Notes: a model not told the origin generated them from the sequence alone. Counted from the first letter of the stretch, positions 1 through 7,440 are shown. The stretch is 14,375 nt of DNA from JBFJWU01 sp041623475 [NCBI: bacterium] (GCA_041623475.1 JBFJWU010000042.1:1-14375), one strand, 5' to 3'. Made by a program: numbers and translations.

Positions 1-1
1 G

Positions 2-1408
2 GCATTCACCATAGACGACCAGCTTCGATTTGCCAGGCTATCCGGAGACGACAATCTAATCCACGTTGACCCGGTTGCGGCCCGACGCCTGCACTGCGGT
101 GGCGCGATCGTGCACGGCGTACACCTCCTGTTCTGGGCCCTGGAATCCAGCGCTGCAAATCACCAGAATGCCCTGACGCCGCATTCGATCCAATGCCGTT
201 TTATTCGGCCCGTCTATCTGCAAACCGAAACAACGCTGCAAGTATCCCAGAACAGTCGCGAGTTGAGACTTGAATTACTGGTCGACAATGAAACCGCCAT
301 GGATGCTCGACTTGAGATGGACCCACCGAATCACGACGCAGGACTGGAAAACAGTAACAATTCGAAGACGCTGGCATCAGCAACTGACCGAATTGCAGAC
401 GGCAGCGACGAGCCGGCGTACGGCTCCCTAGCGTTGGCTTTTGACGTTACGCTGGCTGAAGAGATGTTTCCAAATTTAGTTAGAAGACTATCCGCGCGAG
501 ACCTTGCCGTGCTGCTATCCCTGTCTCGACTTGTCGGTATCCACGTGCCCGGGGAACACTCTTTGTTCCATGAATTTAAGCTACAGTTTTCGACTGCAAT
601 GGCAGCTGAGAATCTGGATTTCAAAGTACGAAAGTTTGACTCGCGGTTTGGTAAATATGAAATTGAGGTCGAATGTCAGGGGGTATACGGAATCGTCACG
701 GCCTTTAAAACAACCGGTCCCGTCGAACAGAAACCTTTGTCGGAATTGGCGCCGCTACTTCAACCGAATGAGTTCGCGGGTCAGAAGGCGCTCCTAATCG
801 GCGGCAGTCGAGGCTTGGGTGAGGTATGTGCAAAACTGCTCGCCGCGGGAGGTGCCGATGTTACCATCACCTTTCATAGCGGCAGGGCAGACGCGGAAAG
901 GGTCCTCGCAGAATTACAGACAGTATCTCCAATGGCGAAAATGACTCAATTTGATGTTATCGCCCAAGACAACGCAGACTTGCCTGCGTCTTTACAAACT
1001 GCCCCGACAGACGTTTACTTTTTTGCTACGCCATTTGTATTTTCTGGCAACCGTGGCAGTTTTTCGGATACCCTGCTGGAATCGTTCCGGCGGTTCTATG
1101 TTGACGGATTCAGGCAGGTTGTGGAAAGTTTCGGTGAACTGGGCACCCGACGATTCTTTTTCCCGTCAACGGTTGCGATCGACGACCAAACTCCGGACCT
1201 GAAGGAGTACATTCAGGCAAAGCTTGAGGGCGAAGCTCTCTGTAGCGAGATAGCCACCGAACGCCTCGAATACATCTGTTATTTCTACCGCTTCCCGCGA
1301 CTGGCGACTGATCAAACTGTCAGTATTTTTCCGGTGGATAATGCGGACCCTGCGACCGCAGTACTGGCGGCGCTGCGCAAGTTTTCCACATCATTAGGAC
1401 CGGAATGA
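2..1408 (+). CDS. MaoC-like hot-dog dehydratase / SDR oxidoreductase fusion (5' partial)
   Basis: The reading frame is open from the window edge, so the true start lies outside; 468 residues are visible. At fragment residues 10-23 the sequence FARLSGDDNLIHVD fits the hydratase-2/MaoC motif, with Asp16 and His21 as the expected catalytic pair. Residues about 140-240 look like a second hot-dog unit (G-x-HSLFHEFKLQF). Residues about 260-465 form a short-chain dehydrogenase: the NAD(P)-binding loop GGSRGLG is at 267-273, with the catalytic Ser at 389 and YIQAK (Tyr403, Lys407). Hot-dog domains hydrate or dehydrate acyl-CoA or acyl-ACP thioesters, and SDRs reduce ketones or oxidise alcohols. With an ACP and FkbH nearby, I infer tailoring of an ACP-bound acyl group. 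Substrate and reaction direction cannot be read from sequence. It ends 7 nt before the convergent methyltransferase gene, and no terminator is visible between them. Confidence 0.85.
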   Translation, partial: AFTIDDQLRFARLSGDDNLIHVDPVAARRLHCGGAIVHGVHLLFWALESSAANHQNALTPHSIQCRFIRPVYLQTETTLQVSQNSRELRLELLVDNETAMDARLEMDPPNHDAGLENSNNSKTLASATDRIADGSDEPAYGSLALAFDVTLAEEMFPNLVRRLSARDLAVLLSLSRLVGIHVPGEHSLFHEFKLQFSTAMAAENLDFKVRKFDSRFGKYEIEVECQGVYGIVTAFKTTGPVEQKPLSELAPLLQPNEFAGQKALLIGGSRGLGEVCAKLLAAGGADVTITFHSGRADAERVLAELQTVSPMAKMTQFDVIAQDNADLPASLQTAPTDVYFFATPFVFSGNRGSFSDTLLESFRRFYVDGFRQVVESFGELGTRRFFFPSTVAIDDQTPDLKEYIQAKLEGEALCSEIATERLEYICYFYRFPRLATDQTVSIFPVDNADPATAVLAALRKFSTSLGPE

Positions 1409-1415
1409 CCCGACC

Positions 1416-2363
1416 TCAATCGTCGACTTCCAGAACATAAGCCACATTGACCGGCAGGGCCTGATCCAGCGACTCTTCCAGTGTTTTCCCCTCGTAGGGC
1501 AGTCGCAGGGCGTTCACGATCTTCAACCCGCATTCGGCCAACAAATTCTCAAAAGATGCCACATCCCTCCAGAGAAAAATGTGGTCGACTGCCGGCGCAT
1601 TCATACAGGTCGTGACGAAAAGGCTCCCGTTTGCAGCAGCCAGATCGCGGGCGCGTCGCAAAAACAATTCCGGATGTTCCACGTGCTCAACAACTTCGCC
1701 TAACACGATCGCATCGTAACCGCCGACAACAAGCGTGTCCGCCTCTAGAAAGTCTGCCTGGTGCAGGTCAATCCGGTCAGTTTGATCGTTATGGAAATAA
1801 TCGATGATTGACGCGGTTTGATTGACGCTCTCAGTCGACAGATCCACTCCTGTTAGACGATCAAAGTCGCCAACTTCCATCGCTTTGCTCAAGAACCAGC
1901 CGTGACCAGGACCAACTTCTAGGTAGTTGCCCCTTCGCCCTGGACAAAATTCCGTCGCAAAAAACCGCCGAATTGCGATATGATTCGGCCAGAAAAAACC
2001 ACTAATCGCAAGACCATACATGTACTTGCTCATGTAATCGCTGTTCATGTACACACTGTCCGCAACCTCGGCGTACGATGAATATCGGTACGATCCGTGT
2101 TTACGAAAATAGAGTTGCTCGCGCATCATTTCATCAACGATAAACAGGTAGCTTTCGGCCAAGAACGTTACCGACAGCCCTTTGGCAAGGCAATAAGCCA
2201 AGTATTTTTCGAAATCCGAATAGTCACTTTCGTCCAGATGCCCCAGTGCAGACAACAGGAATTTTGCGTGAAGCGGGTTCTCCTCGAGAACAAATCTCAC
2301 TAACGATTTCACCACAGCCGGTGCTTGTCGTTCGTCCAGAAAGGACGCCAGATCAACGGTCAT
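1416..2363 (-). CDS. class I SAM-dependent methyltransferase
   Basis: A 315-residue protein. The SAM-binding motif I is YLEVGPGHGWFL near residues 147-158, followed by an acidic strand end (TGVDLS) and a GEVVEHVEHPE post-motif, all typical of Rossmann class I methyltransferases. The N-terminal 140 residues are a helical extension with YMSKYMYGLAISGFFWPNH before the catalytic fold. The ATG at 2363 is preferred over the in-frame TTG at 2366 because AAGGGG (2369-2374) lies 5 nt upstream of it. A 32-codon ORF ends 11 nt upstream on the same strand, so the two are probably co-transcribed. It lies downstream of the ACP and FkbH genes on the same strand. In methoxymalonyl-ACP pathways FkbH and an ACP work with an O-methyltransferase (FkbG), so O-methylation of an ACP-bound glyceryl-type unit is possible. 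Methylation of a sugar is equally possible. Confidence 0.85.
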   Translation of the reverse strand: MTVDLASFLDERQAPAVVKSLVRFVLEENPLHAKFLLSALGHLDESDYSDFEKYLAYCLAKGLSVTFLAESYLFIVDEMMREQLYFRKHGSYRYSSYAEVADSVYMNSDYMSKYMYGLAISGFFWPNHIAIRRFFATEFCPGRRGNYLEVGPGHGWFLSKAMEVGDFDRLTGVDLSTESVNQTASIIDYFHNDQTDRIDLHQADFLEADTLVVGGYDAIVLGEVVEHVEHPELFLRRARDLAAANGSLFVTTCMNAPAVDHIFLWRDVASFENLLAECGLKIVNALRLPYEGKTLEESLDQALPVNVAYVLEVDD

Positions 2364-2368
2364 CAAAA

Positions 2369-2374
2369 CCCCTT
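2369..2374 (-). promoter_or_regulatory. Shine-Dalgarno of the methyltransferase gene
   Basis: Read on the minus strand, AAGGGG sits 5 nt before the ATG at 2363 and just after the TAG stop of the upstream small ORF. It decides the start of the methyltransferase. Confidence 0.6.
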
Positions 2375-2473
2375 CTACGCAATCGGTATCTGTTTTCTTA
2401 CAAAGACTGCAATCAACAATCCTACCAGTGTTCCCCCTGCTCCAAAAATCGATTTCAAGCCAAACTCATTCAT
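2375..2473 (-). CDS. small single-pass membrane protein, 32 aa, unknown function
   Basis: An ATG-initiated ORF of 32 codons with GAGG (2481-2484) placed 7 nt upstream. The product starts MNEFGLKSIF, continues with a glycine-rich hydrophobic stretch (GAGGTLVGLLIAVFV, residues 11-25) and ends in a short basic tail (RKQIPIA). This is the pattern of a single-pass small membrane protein with the positive end in the cytoplasm. Its stop is followed within 11 nt by the methyltransferase Shine-Dalgarno and ATG, so it looks like the first gene of that short operon. I do not recognise a family. Support is the ribosome site, the coherent membrane segment and the tight spacing. It could instead be a leader peptide that tunes methyltransferase translation, or a chance ORF. 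Confidence 0.5.
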   Translation of the reverse strand: MNEFGLKSIFGAGGTLVGLLIAVFVRKQIPIA

Positions 2474-2507
2474 TCCGTTGCCTCAGCGATGCTTGCAGGA
2501 CTGGTAA

Positions 2508-2532
2508 GCCCGGGTAGATTGTTTATCCGGGC
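2508..2532. repeat. inverted repeat, 9-bp stem with 7-nt loop
   Basis: GCCCGGGTA (2508-2516) pairs with TATCCGGGC (2524-2532) with a single G-T wobble. The hairpin lies 35 nt upstream of the small ORF start, on the leader side of the minus-strand operon. No T-run follows on either strand, so it is not a standard intrinsic terminator. It may be an RNA processing or protection element at the end of the upstream fkbH transcript, or an operator. Confidence 0.35.
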
Positions 2533-2716
2533 CTGATGACAGTTTCCCATAAAGCTGGACGGTATTCTTGCGGACAAGAAGCCAGCCCGGAAATTGACAA
2601 CTAAACGGATTGCGTCGCCGAATTCCAGATCTCTCAACGCCAAACCCGATTGACGGGGACCGGGACAGAATCACTTCCAGAATCTCCTACTCGTGATTCT
2701 TGCGAACCGAATCTAG

Positions 2717-2869
2717 TTAGGCAATGACTTCATCGTAATTCGATCGATACTGGGCCCCTTCTAAAAGTCGACTTTGACCGATGGCAACTAAACAATAGAA
2801 GAAGTTTTCGAATTCGGCCGTCCAAAACTGGCGATACCAACCGAACCGTTCGACCCCTCTGGTGGACAT
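2717..2869 (-). pseudogene. 50-codon frame, possible C-terminal gene remnant
   Basis: The frame runs ATG to TAA on the minus strand and stays open upstream of the ATG back to a TGA at 2942-2944, about 75 codons in all. The translation is rich in aromatics and charged residues in a protein-like mix (for example GWYRQFWTAEFENFFYCLVA) and codon choice resembles the neighbours. No ribosome site precedes the ATG. I do not recognise a family. It may be the tail of a decayed gene that once followed fkbH, a small gene, or chance. Confidence 0.25.
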
Positions 2870-2998
2870 TGCAGCCAGTTGCAAAACCGATGCGTCGCGG
2901 GGAATTTTCCGAAAACAAGACGAACAGGACCTTAAGAAGCATCAGGGCCAGCAGTCAAAGAAAATAGTAACTACCGGAAAATGCGGAATCGACTTGGA

Positions 2999-4777
2999 TC
3001 AGATCTCTAGACTGGAACTGACGTAGACGGGGACTTCAGGCGGCTCACATACGGGTCGCCCAAGGAAATCCGAATCGGGAACCTCGCGGAACCCGTGATC
3101 CTCCAGAAACCCTTTGATCAGTTCGTTTTTGGTTGTCGGAAAGTATTGAGCCAGGAGCTGGGCGCCGCCCCTGATGCCAACAGCATTCAGTACATGGTGA
3201 ATGAAACTGGTCTCTACGCCCCGCCCCAATACCCGGCAACTCATCAAGAACGTGTCCAGAATCCAGTTGTTTTCCTTTTCCAATTCGACAATGGCAACAC
3301 CGACCAAGCCATAGTCACCAAATCGGTCGGACACGTCCAAAGCGAGCACCATTACTGATTGCTGACCGAGAAGATCGAGTAATTCTTCTTGCGTTCGTCG
3401 CCGGGTAGTCAGATTGAACTGATTCGACTTATTTATCAGTTGAGTGGCCCTGCTCACATGGCGACTGTCGACTTCAAAAACGGTAATGTCCAACTCAAGA
3501 GATGCAAGGAAATCAGCCTCGGTCAATTCACCGCGATGCGATTGCCGCCGGGATTCAGCTTTTACCATTTCGGTCCGCTTTTTGTCTTCGGCGGTAATTT
3601 CACGCCTGTCGAACAGCATTGAACTCGGTAACAAAGACGGTAGTTCCGCAAGCTCTTCAGGAACAATCAGGCATTCGACCTCGGGCAAGCGCTCACATAC
3701 TTCTGCAATTTCCTTCGGGTTGTCGTCAACAAAGACAAACGAATCCAGACCGATATTCAATTGTTTCGCGATATCCAGGATACTATCAACTTTTGAACGC
3801 CAATGAACCTGGAATACGGCGACATCGTCGCGCCGCAGCACCATGGCATCATGCGAATCAAATACCTCGAACACGTCAGCCTCGTTGTTTTTGCTGGCAA
3901 TACAGACGAAGATCCCGTGTTCCTTTAGATACCGCAGATGCCGCTGAAAATCCAAAAAAGCTCGTCCGGGAAAGGTCTCACCCAGTTGAATTCCGGCCAA
4001 TCCGTCTTCACCTACGATGCCGCCCCACAACGTGTTATCACAATCCACGACAATGCATTTCTTCGACGCGCGCGTCGCCGCTACTAGTTGCCGGCAGACT
4101 TGACAGGCCAGCCGGTCCCAAAAGGCCACTGAGTATGGCTGACGATACAGGTACCATTTCCGATCGTCTAACGCCGCAACCTTGCCAGTCGCTGAAACGA
4201 TTGCCGCCAAGCTGACCGCTAACACGCCGTCCAGTTCTTCGATGTCAATCGCCCACCGCGTCAACAAATCGGAAAAGTACGTACGTAGCGCTGTGGCGCC
4301 AGGTTGATCCAGATCGAACCAAGGTAAGGAAGGAACTCCGGGAACCGACACAATCAAAGTTCCAGACGTGGCCTGCCTCAACATACGTACACAATCCAAA
4401 AACCCGGTCAATTCCTCTCGCAGCGTCGCCTTGCTGCCGGGTTCCCCCATAAATACGGATTCAACCAGACTCGGGAATAAATCTTCGATCCTGAATGTCA
4501 ACACGATCAGATCTTGTTCGATGTTGCTAAAGGCTGCCGACGGCTTCAGGCAGGATTGAAATACCTGGTCCTGCGGCCCCACCGTAATCTGCGGATACTC
4601 GAAGCCGCATTGAAGCAACGCTCCACCGAGATGAGGGATAAAGCCGTCTATAGTGAAGCTGGAAATCAGGCCAACGCGAAGAGGACCGGGCAGATTCTCA
4701 ACTGCCGCTGATTTGTTCGCAACGAATTCCTTCCAGGCCGCACGGTAGGTTACTGCCTCCTGGCTGGTATCCGGCAT
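2999..4777 (-). CDS. FkbH-family acyl-ACP loading enzyme (HAD-IIIC phosphatase/glyceryl transferase type)
   Basis: A 592-residue protein with the full FkbH layout. Residues about 30-230 are the N-terminal FkbH/SGNH-like domain (LISSFTIDGFIPHL at 37-50). The HAD domain follows with motif I DCDNTLWGG (Asp245 and Asp247), SKNN at 295-298 and the acidic motif FVFVDDNP (Asp351, Asp352). A GNAT-like C-terminal domain spans about 430-560, including LINKSNQFNLTTRR, DRFGDYGLVGV and SCRVLGRG. Characterised relatives take 1,3-bisphosphoglycerate, remove phosphate and load D-glyceryl on a partner ACP. The ATG directly follows the TAA of the ACP gene with no gap, implying translational coupling and a dedicated ACP. 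Here the loaded unit probably serves polysaccharide acylation, since no polyketide synthase is present. A loaded unit other than glyceryl cannot be excluded. Confidence 0.9.
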   Translation of the reverse strand: MPDTSQEAVTYRAAWKEFVANKSAAVENLPGPLRVGLISSFTIDGFIPHLGGALLQCGFEYPQITVGPQDQVFQSCLKPSAAFSNIEQDLIVLTFRIEDLFPSLVESVFMGEPGSKATLREELTGFLDCVRMLRQATSGTLIVSVPGVPSLPWFDLDQPGATALRTYFSDLLTRWAIDIEELDGVLAVSLAAIVSATGKVAALDDRKWYLYRQPYSVAFWDRLACQVCRQLVAATRASKKCIVVDCDNTLWGGIVGEDGLAGIQLGETFPGRAFLDFQRHLRYLKEHGIFVCIASKNNEADVFEVFDSHDAMVLRRDDVAVFQVHWRSKVDSILDIAKQLNIGLDSFVFVDDNPKEIAEVCERLPEVECLIVPEELAELPSLLPSSMLFDRREITAEDKKRTEMVKAESRRQSHRGELTEADFLASLELDITVFEVDSRHVSRATQLINKSNQFNLTTRRRTQEELLDLLGQQSVMVLALDVSDRFGDYGLVGVAIVELEKENNWILDTFLMSCRVLGRGVETSFIHHVLNAVGIRGGAQLLAQYFPTTKNELIKGFLEDHGFREVPDSDFLGRPVCEPPEVPVYVSSSLEI

Positions 4778-5008
4778 TTAGAGTTCGACACCCTTGCTTT
4801 TCAGAACGTCACGCGCCAAACCGATCGAGCTCATTTTCATGATTTCGCGGGTTGACAGATTCACGCCAAACTCTTCTTCGATGGCAACGACCAGTGCCAT
4901 CGCAGCCAGGGAATCCCAGGAACCGACTGTGTCTGGCGAGCTTTCGTCGGACAAATCCCCGACGGGAACGTCCAGGGTTTCCGCAAAGATCTGCACCAAT
5001 GGATCCAC
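4778..5008 (-). CDS. acyl carrier protein, partner of FkbH
   Basis: A 76-residue ACP of standard length. The phosphopantetheine site is Ser33 in VGSWDSLAAM, where the DSL core is intact, followed by the helix-II acidic segment VVAIEEEFGV. The GTG at 5008 is chosen because AGGAG (5017-5021) lies 8 nt upstream. The upstream in-frame TTG at 5032 has no ribosome site and would add eight unlikely residues that overlap the Shine-Dalgarno. It needs a phosphopantetheinyl transferase encoded elsewhere. Its stop abuts the fkbH ATG, so the pair is made together and the ACP is probably the carrier on which FkbH loads its acyl group. A strong promoter lies about 65 nt upstream. Confidence 0.9.
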   Translation of the reverse strand: MDPLVQIFAETLDVPVGDLSDESSPDTVGSWDSLAAMALVVAIEEEFGVNLSTREIMKMSSIGLARDVLKSKGVEL

Positions 5009-5016
5009 AACTGAAT

Positions 5017-5021
5017 CTCCT
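5017..5021 (-). promoter_or_regulatory. Shine-Dalgarno of the ACP gene
   Basis: AGGAG on the minus strand, 8 nt before the GTG at 5008. It fixes the ACP start at GTG rather than the upstream TTG. Confidence 0.65.
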
Positions 5022-5070
5022 GAGCGATACAATCCAGAATCGAATTCTGCCTGTGTTTTTTTCAGTCGCC

Positions 5071-5099
5071 ATTATACCTGCGCCCTGTCTTCGTGTCAT
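5071..5099 (-). promoter_or_regulatory. sigma70-type promoter of the ACP-fkbH operon
   Basis: On the minus strand ATGACA (5094-5099, five of six consensus bases) is followed by a 17-nt spacer and a perfect TATAAT (5071-5076). Transcription would start near 5064, leaving a leader of roughly 55 nt before the ACP GTG. This is the best promoter match in the window and points toward the ACP and fkbH genes. Confidence 0.7.
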
Positions 5100-5224
5100 T
5101 ATTTACGGCACCGGAATACACACGAAAAAGGCGCAAAGATTTGCCGGATACCTCGTTTACGCGACCTCAGATTCCGGGTTCGCGTTAGTCGGCGCACTGC
5201 GCCAACTAACGAACAACTCGCAGC
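5100..5224. other. intergenic sequence behind the ACP-fkbH promoter
   Basis: This stretch lies between the minus-strand promoter and the coding traces on the plus strand. I saw no gene, repeat or convincing promoter for the plus-strand genes in it. Confidence 0.4.
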
Positions 5225-5659
5225 CGTTAGGAATCTAAATCCGGCCAGAAGCAAAGTTCAACGCCAACGGCCTGGTTTCGTACTCAATTAGCGTCAGCAA
5301 GATGATCCTTTCGACCCGGAGCATCAAGACATCATGGACGAACTATACGCCAAATAGAGCGCAGAACCAGCTCCAGCGGACCGCGGCTTTGGCCTGTCCA
5401 ACACGGGCAGCCCAACCGAGGACTGGGCTTCGAATCTGGTTATTAGGTGAGGAACGATCAAGTGCTCGGCTGTGTATTTGCCAGATCTCGTTAGGTACAT
5501 TGCGTCGTTTTTTCTGAATGACATGGGTTCCTTCCCAACCCGTTCAACAACGAGAAAGTTCTTGATAAACTACAGTCGGCTATTGACAATATTAGGATCT
5601 TAGCCGGACAAAAGAGAAGCGCTCTGAGTCCGGGCAAAAACGCACCCCTGAATATTTGA
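5225..5659 (+). pseudogene. frame-disrupted coding traces, family not recognised
   Basis: Short protein-like stretches appear on the plus strand but in changing frames with stops. They are RPEAKFNANGLVSYSISVSK up to about 5300 in one frame, DDPFDPEHQDIMDELYAK (5301-5354) in another, VYLPDLVRYIASFFLNDMG (about 5472-5528), and FLPNPFNNEKVLDKLQSAID onward to a TGA at 5657-5659 after a further shift. Joined across frameshifts they read like one or two decayed proteins. No family was recognised and no ribosome site is evident. The traces sit just upstream of the lone FkbH C-terminal fragment, so this whole interval may be the ruin of an earlier operon. Chance open frames are a real alternative. 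Confidence 0.25.
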
Positions 5660-5700
5660 GCGTTCCTGATATTTTGCCGCAACAGCAGTAAAGGTTTCTA

Positions 5701-6189
5701 TTGTCGGGGCTGGGGATTGGCGCCAAGTACTTTGGACGAGTAGCGCGGATCATTAACAAGACGAATAAGATAAAGATGACTACGCGCATGCGAACCGAAA
5801 TCAAATCTCTAGTTGCTGAGAGCACCGAAAGCATTTTCCGCTCGGATGTCGCCGACAGATTTGCTGACTACGGGCGTGTCGGGGTCACAAGTATCGAGGA
5901 AATTGATCCGGTTACATTTCTTATGGACACCTTCTCAATGAGCTGCAGGGTTTTGGGACGAAACGCTGAAACTGCATTCGTTCGCGAATTACTCGACGAA
6001 AATAGACAATTTCGTGAAGAATTCGTCAAAGGGCCGCACGGGAAAGCGGCCGGGAACAATTTGGTTGAACATTCTTTTTCTCAACACGGACTTGCCAATC
6101 GGCGAATTGAGTACAATTGGGAATGTTCTGTAGGTCTTAGCCTAGGGATGCCGCATTTCGACGACAGTCACCTAGAAATGAGGCCCTAG
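5701..6189 (+). pseudogene. isolated C-terminal domain of a second FkbH-like protein (truncated)
   Basis: A 162-codon frame matching only the GNAT-like tail of FkbH proteins. INKTNKIKMTTRMRT (18-32) aligns with INKSNQFNLTTRRRT of the intact FkbH in this window, DVADRFADYGRVGV (49-62) with DVSDRFGDYGLVGV, and DTFSMSCRVLGR (76-87) with DTFLMSCRVLGR. The HAD catalytic domain and N-terminal domain are absent. In the same frame an in-frame stop lies just upstream (TAA, 5689-5691), so the earlier part is lost or destroyed. The first possible start is a TTG with AAAGG 6 nt upstream. The last base of its TAG is the first base of the MBOAT GTG. Most likely it is a truncated fkbH copy that still feeds translation into the MBOAT gene. 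A retained stand-alone acyltransferase-like domain is possible, because the remaining 162 codons are uninterrupted. Confidence 0.6.
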
Positions 6190-7412
6190 TGGGTGCCGGG
6201 TTCGACAGCACTGCTTATTTTCTCGATCTTATGGTAGTCGGGACTCTTATACTTCCGATCTTTTTTGTGGTGCGGTACCCGCTAGGAAGACGAGTGATAC
6301 TAGCAACCGTCGGCATTTATCTTCTCCATCTAATTGCTCCGCGGTTGGCCATTTTCTATTGTTTGTTCTGGTTCTTTGTATTTGTTCTCCAGCAAATCAT
6401 TGTTCGGTTTCGCGAAACCGAACCTTGGGGGCAGATGGCATTTTGGGCTGCCGTATTCGCTATTCTTAGCCCACTGGTTCTTTGGAAACTGATAGATAGA
6501 GAATTTGTGACCTACTTCAACTTACTGGGCAACCAACTCTCGTTCTTTATTCATGATCGCGTTGGGACAATTGACCGCTCCAGAGCCATAATTTTGCCGA
6601 TTGGACTATCTTTCGCCGTGTTTCGCGCAATTGACTTACTCGTTAAGACCAATCTTGGGAAACTGAACCGGCTCGGTATAGACCGAATCTTCTACTACGG
6701 CTTTTTCCCGCCTATACAAATTGTCGGACCTATAATCGAATACGAAGAATTAGTAGAACGGCCTCCTGCTCAAAGACCCCGCGTAATTGAGGACGTTTAT
6801 CCTGGCTTCGCTCGTTGCCTGTTTGGATTATTCAAGGTCTTGATAATTGCAGCGGCTCTGCAAAAAAGTGAACGGGTATTCTACTCGTATCCGAACCTCT
6901 CAACACCGATCATATGGACAAGCCTTATCGTCTTTACATGGTTTTTCTATATTAATTTTTCAGGATTTTCGGATATCGCGATTGGTCTCTCGCGGATTTT
7001 CGGAATTCGACTCAAAGAGAACTTCGACAATCCCTTTTTTAGCCGCAACGTTTCAGAATTCTGGAATCGATGGCACATGAGTCTGTCTCGTTTTGCTCAA
7101 CGGAACGTCTTTGTTCCTGCAGGTGGATATCGTCCCGAAACCCAGTATCGAGCTTTGACCGCAACGATGATGGTAATCGCCTTGTGGCATGGACTTACAT
7201 GGAGCTTGGTAGCATTTGGCATATTCCACAGCGTTGGATTAATCGTTCACAGGAAATATTCAATGTCCCGCAGAAAGTCTGATCCTTCCAATTTGCGCCA
7301 GAGAATATTAGTTACTGCGGCAACGTATTTGTTTGTTACCCTCAGCTTCCCACTGTTAATTCTTAATTTATCTGATGCGTGGAAGTTCTATCTGGCAATG
7401 ATTGGCCAATGA
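6189..7412 (+). CDS. MBOAT-family membrane O-acyltransferase (AlgI/DltB-like)
   Basis: A 407-residue polytopic membrane protein with many hydrophobic segments throughout. The MBOAT core is clear: YINFSGFSDIAIGLSRIFG (254-272), FWNRWHMSLSRF (291-302) and the catalytic-histidine region ALWHGLTWS with His334. AlgI and DltB relatives move acyl groups from a cytoplasmic donor across the inner membrane to a periplasmic glycan, working with an SGNH-type partner, which is the next gene here. DltB uses an ACP-like carrier (DltC), so the nearby ACP/FkbH pair is a plausible donor system. The GTG start is supported by GAGG (6180-6183) 5 nt upstream and overlaps the preceding TAG by one base. It is somewhat shorter than typical AlgI proteins (about 450-520 residues). 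By eye this gene and the next are more AT-rich than the exporter genes to the right. Confidence 0.9.
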   Translation: MGAGFDSTAYFLDLMVVGTLILPIFFVVRYPLGRRVILATVGIYLLHLIAPRLAIFYCLFWFFVFVLQQIIVRFRETEPWGQMAFWAAVFAILSPLVLWKLIDREFVTYFNLLGNQLSFFIHDRVGTIDRSRAIILPIGLSFAVFRAIDLLVKTNLGKLNRLGIDRIFYYGFFPPIQIVGPIIEYEELVERPPAQRPRVIEDVYPGFARCLFGLFKVLIIAAALQKSERVFYSYPNLSTPIIWTSLIVFTWFFYINFSGFSDIAIGLSRIFGIRLKENFDNPFFSRNVSEFWNRWHMSLSRFAQRNVFVPAGGYRPETQYRALTATMMVIALWHGLTWSLVAFGIFHSVGLIVHRKYSMSRRKSDPSNLRQRILVTAATYLFVTLSFPLLILNLSDAWKFYLAMIGQ

Positions 7413-7440
7413 TTAACCCTTGCAGCAATGTGGCCAGGAA

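Larger units (their letters stand above)
2474..2998. other. gap between fkbH and the small ORF, no assigned gene
   Basis: About 525 nt downstream of fkbH on the minus strand. It contains the inverted repeat at 2508-2532 and a 50-codon minus-strand frame at 2717-2869, both listed separately. A further minus-strand frame at 2483-2674 is open but has a composition unlike a protein and no ribosome site. No clear sigma70 promoter for the small ORF/methyltransferase pair was found. The length and scraps suggest gene loss here. Confidence 0.5.

Noticed and set aside
1409-1415. Bidirectional terminator between the convergent SDR-fusion and methyltransferase genes
   Set aside because: Only 7 nt separate the stops and no hairpin spans them.
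2483-2674. 63-codon minus-strand frame starting with GTG
   Set aside because: No ribosome site, Arg/Ser/Cys-rich composition, and it overlaps the inverted repeat; not protein-like.
3619-4215. 198-codon open frame on the plus strand
   Set aside because: It is antisense inside fkbH, whose HAD motifs are unmistakable. The composition is rich in Arg, Pro and Ser as expected of a shadow frame.
5562-5590. TTGATA, 17-nt spacer, GACAAT as a plus-strand promoter for the FkbH fragment and MBOAT
   Set aside because: The -10 matches only four of six bases. A nearby perfect TTGACA (5583-5588) has no -10 at 16-18 nt. Too weak to call.
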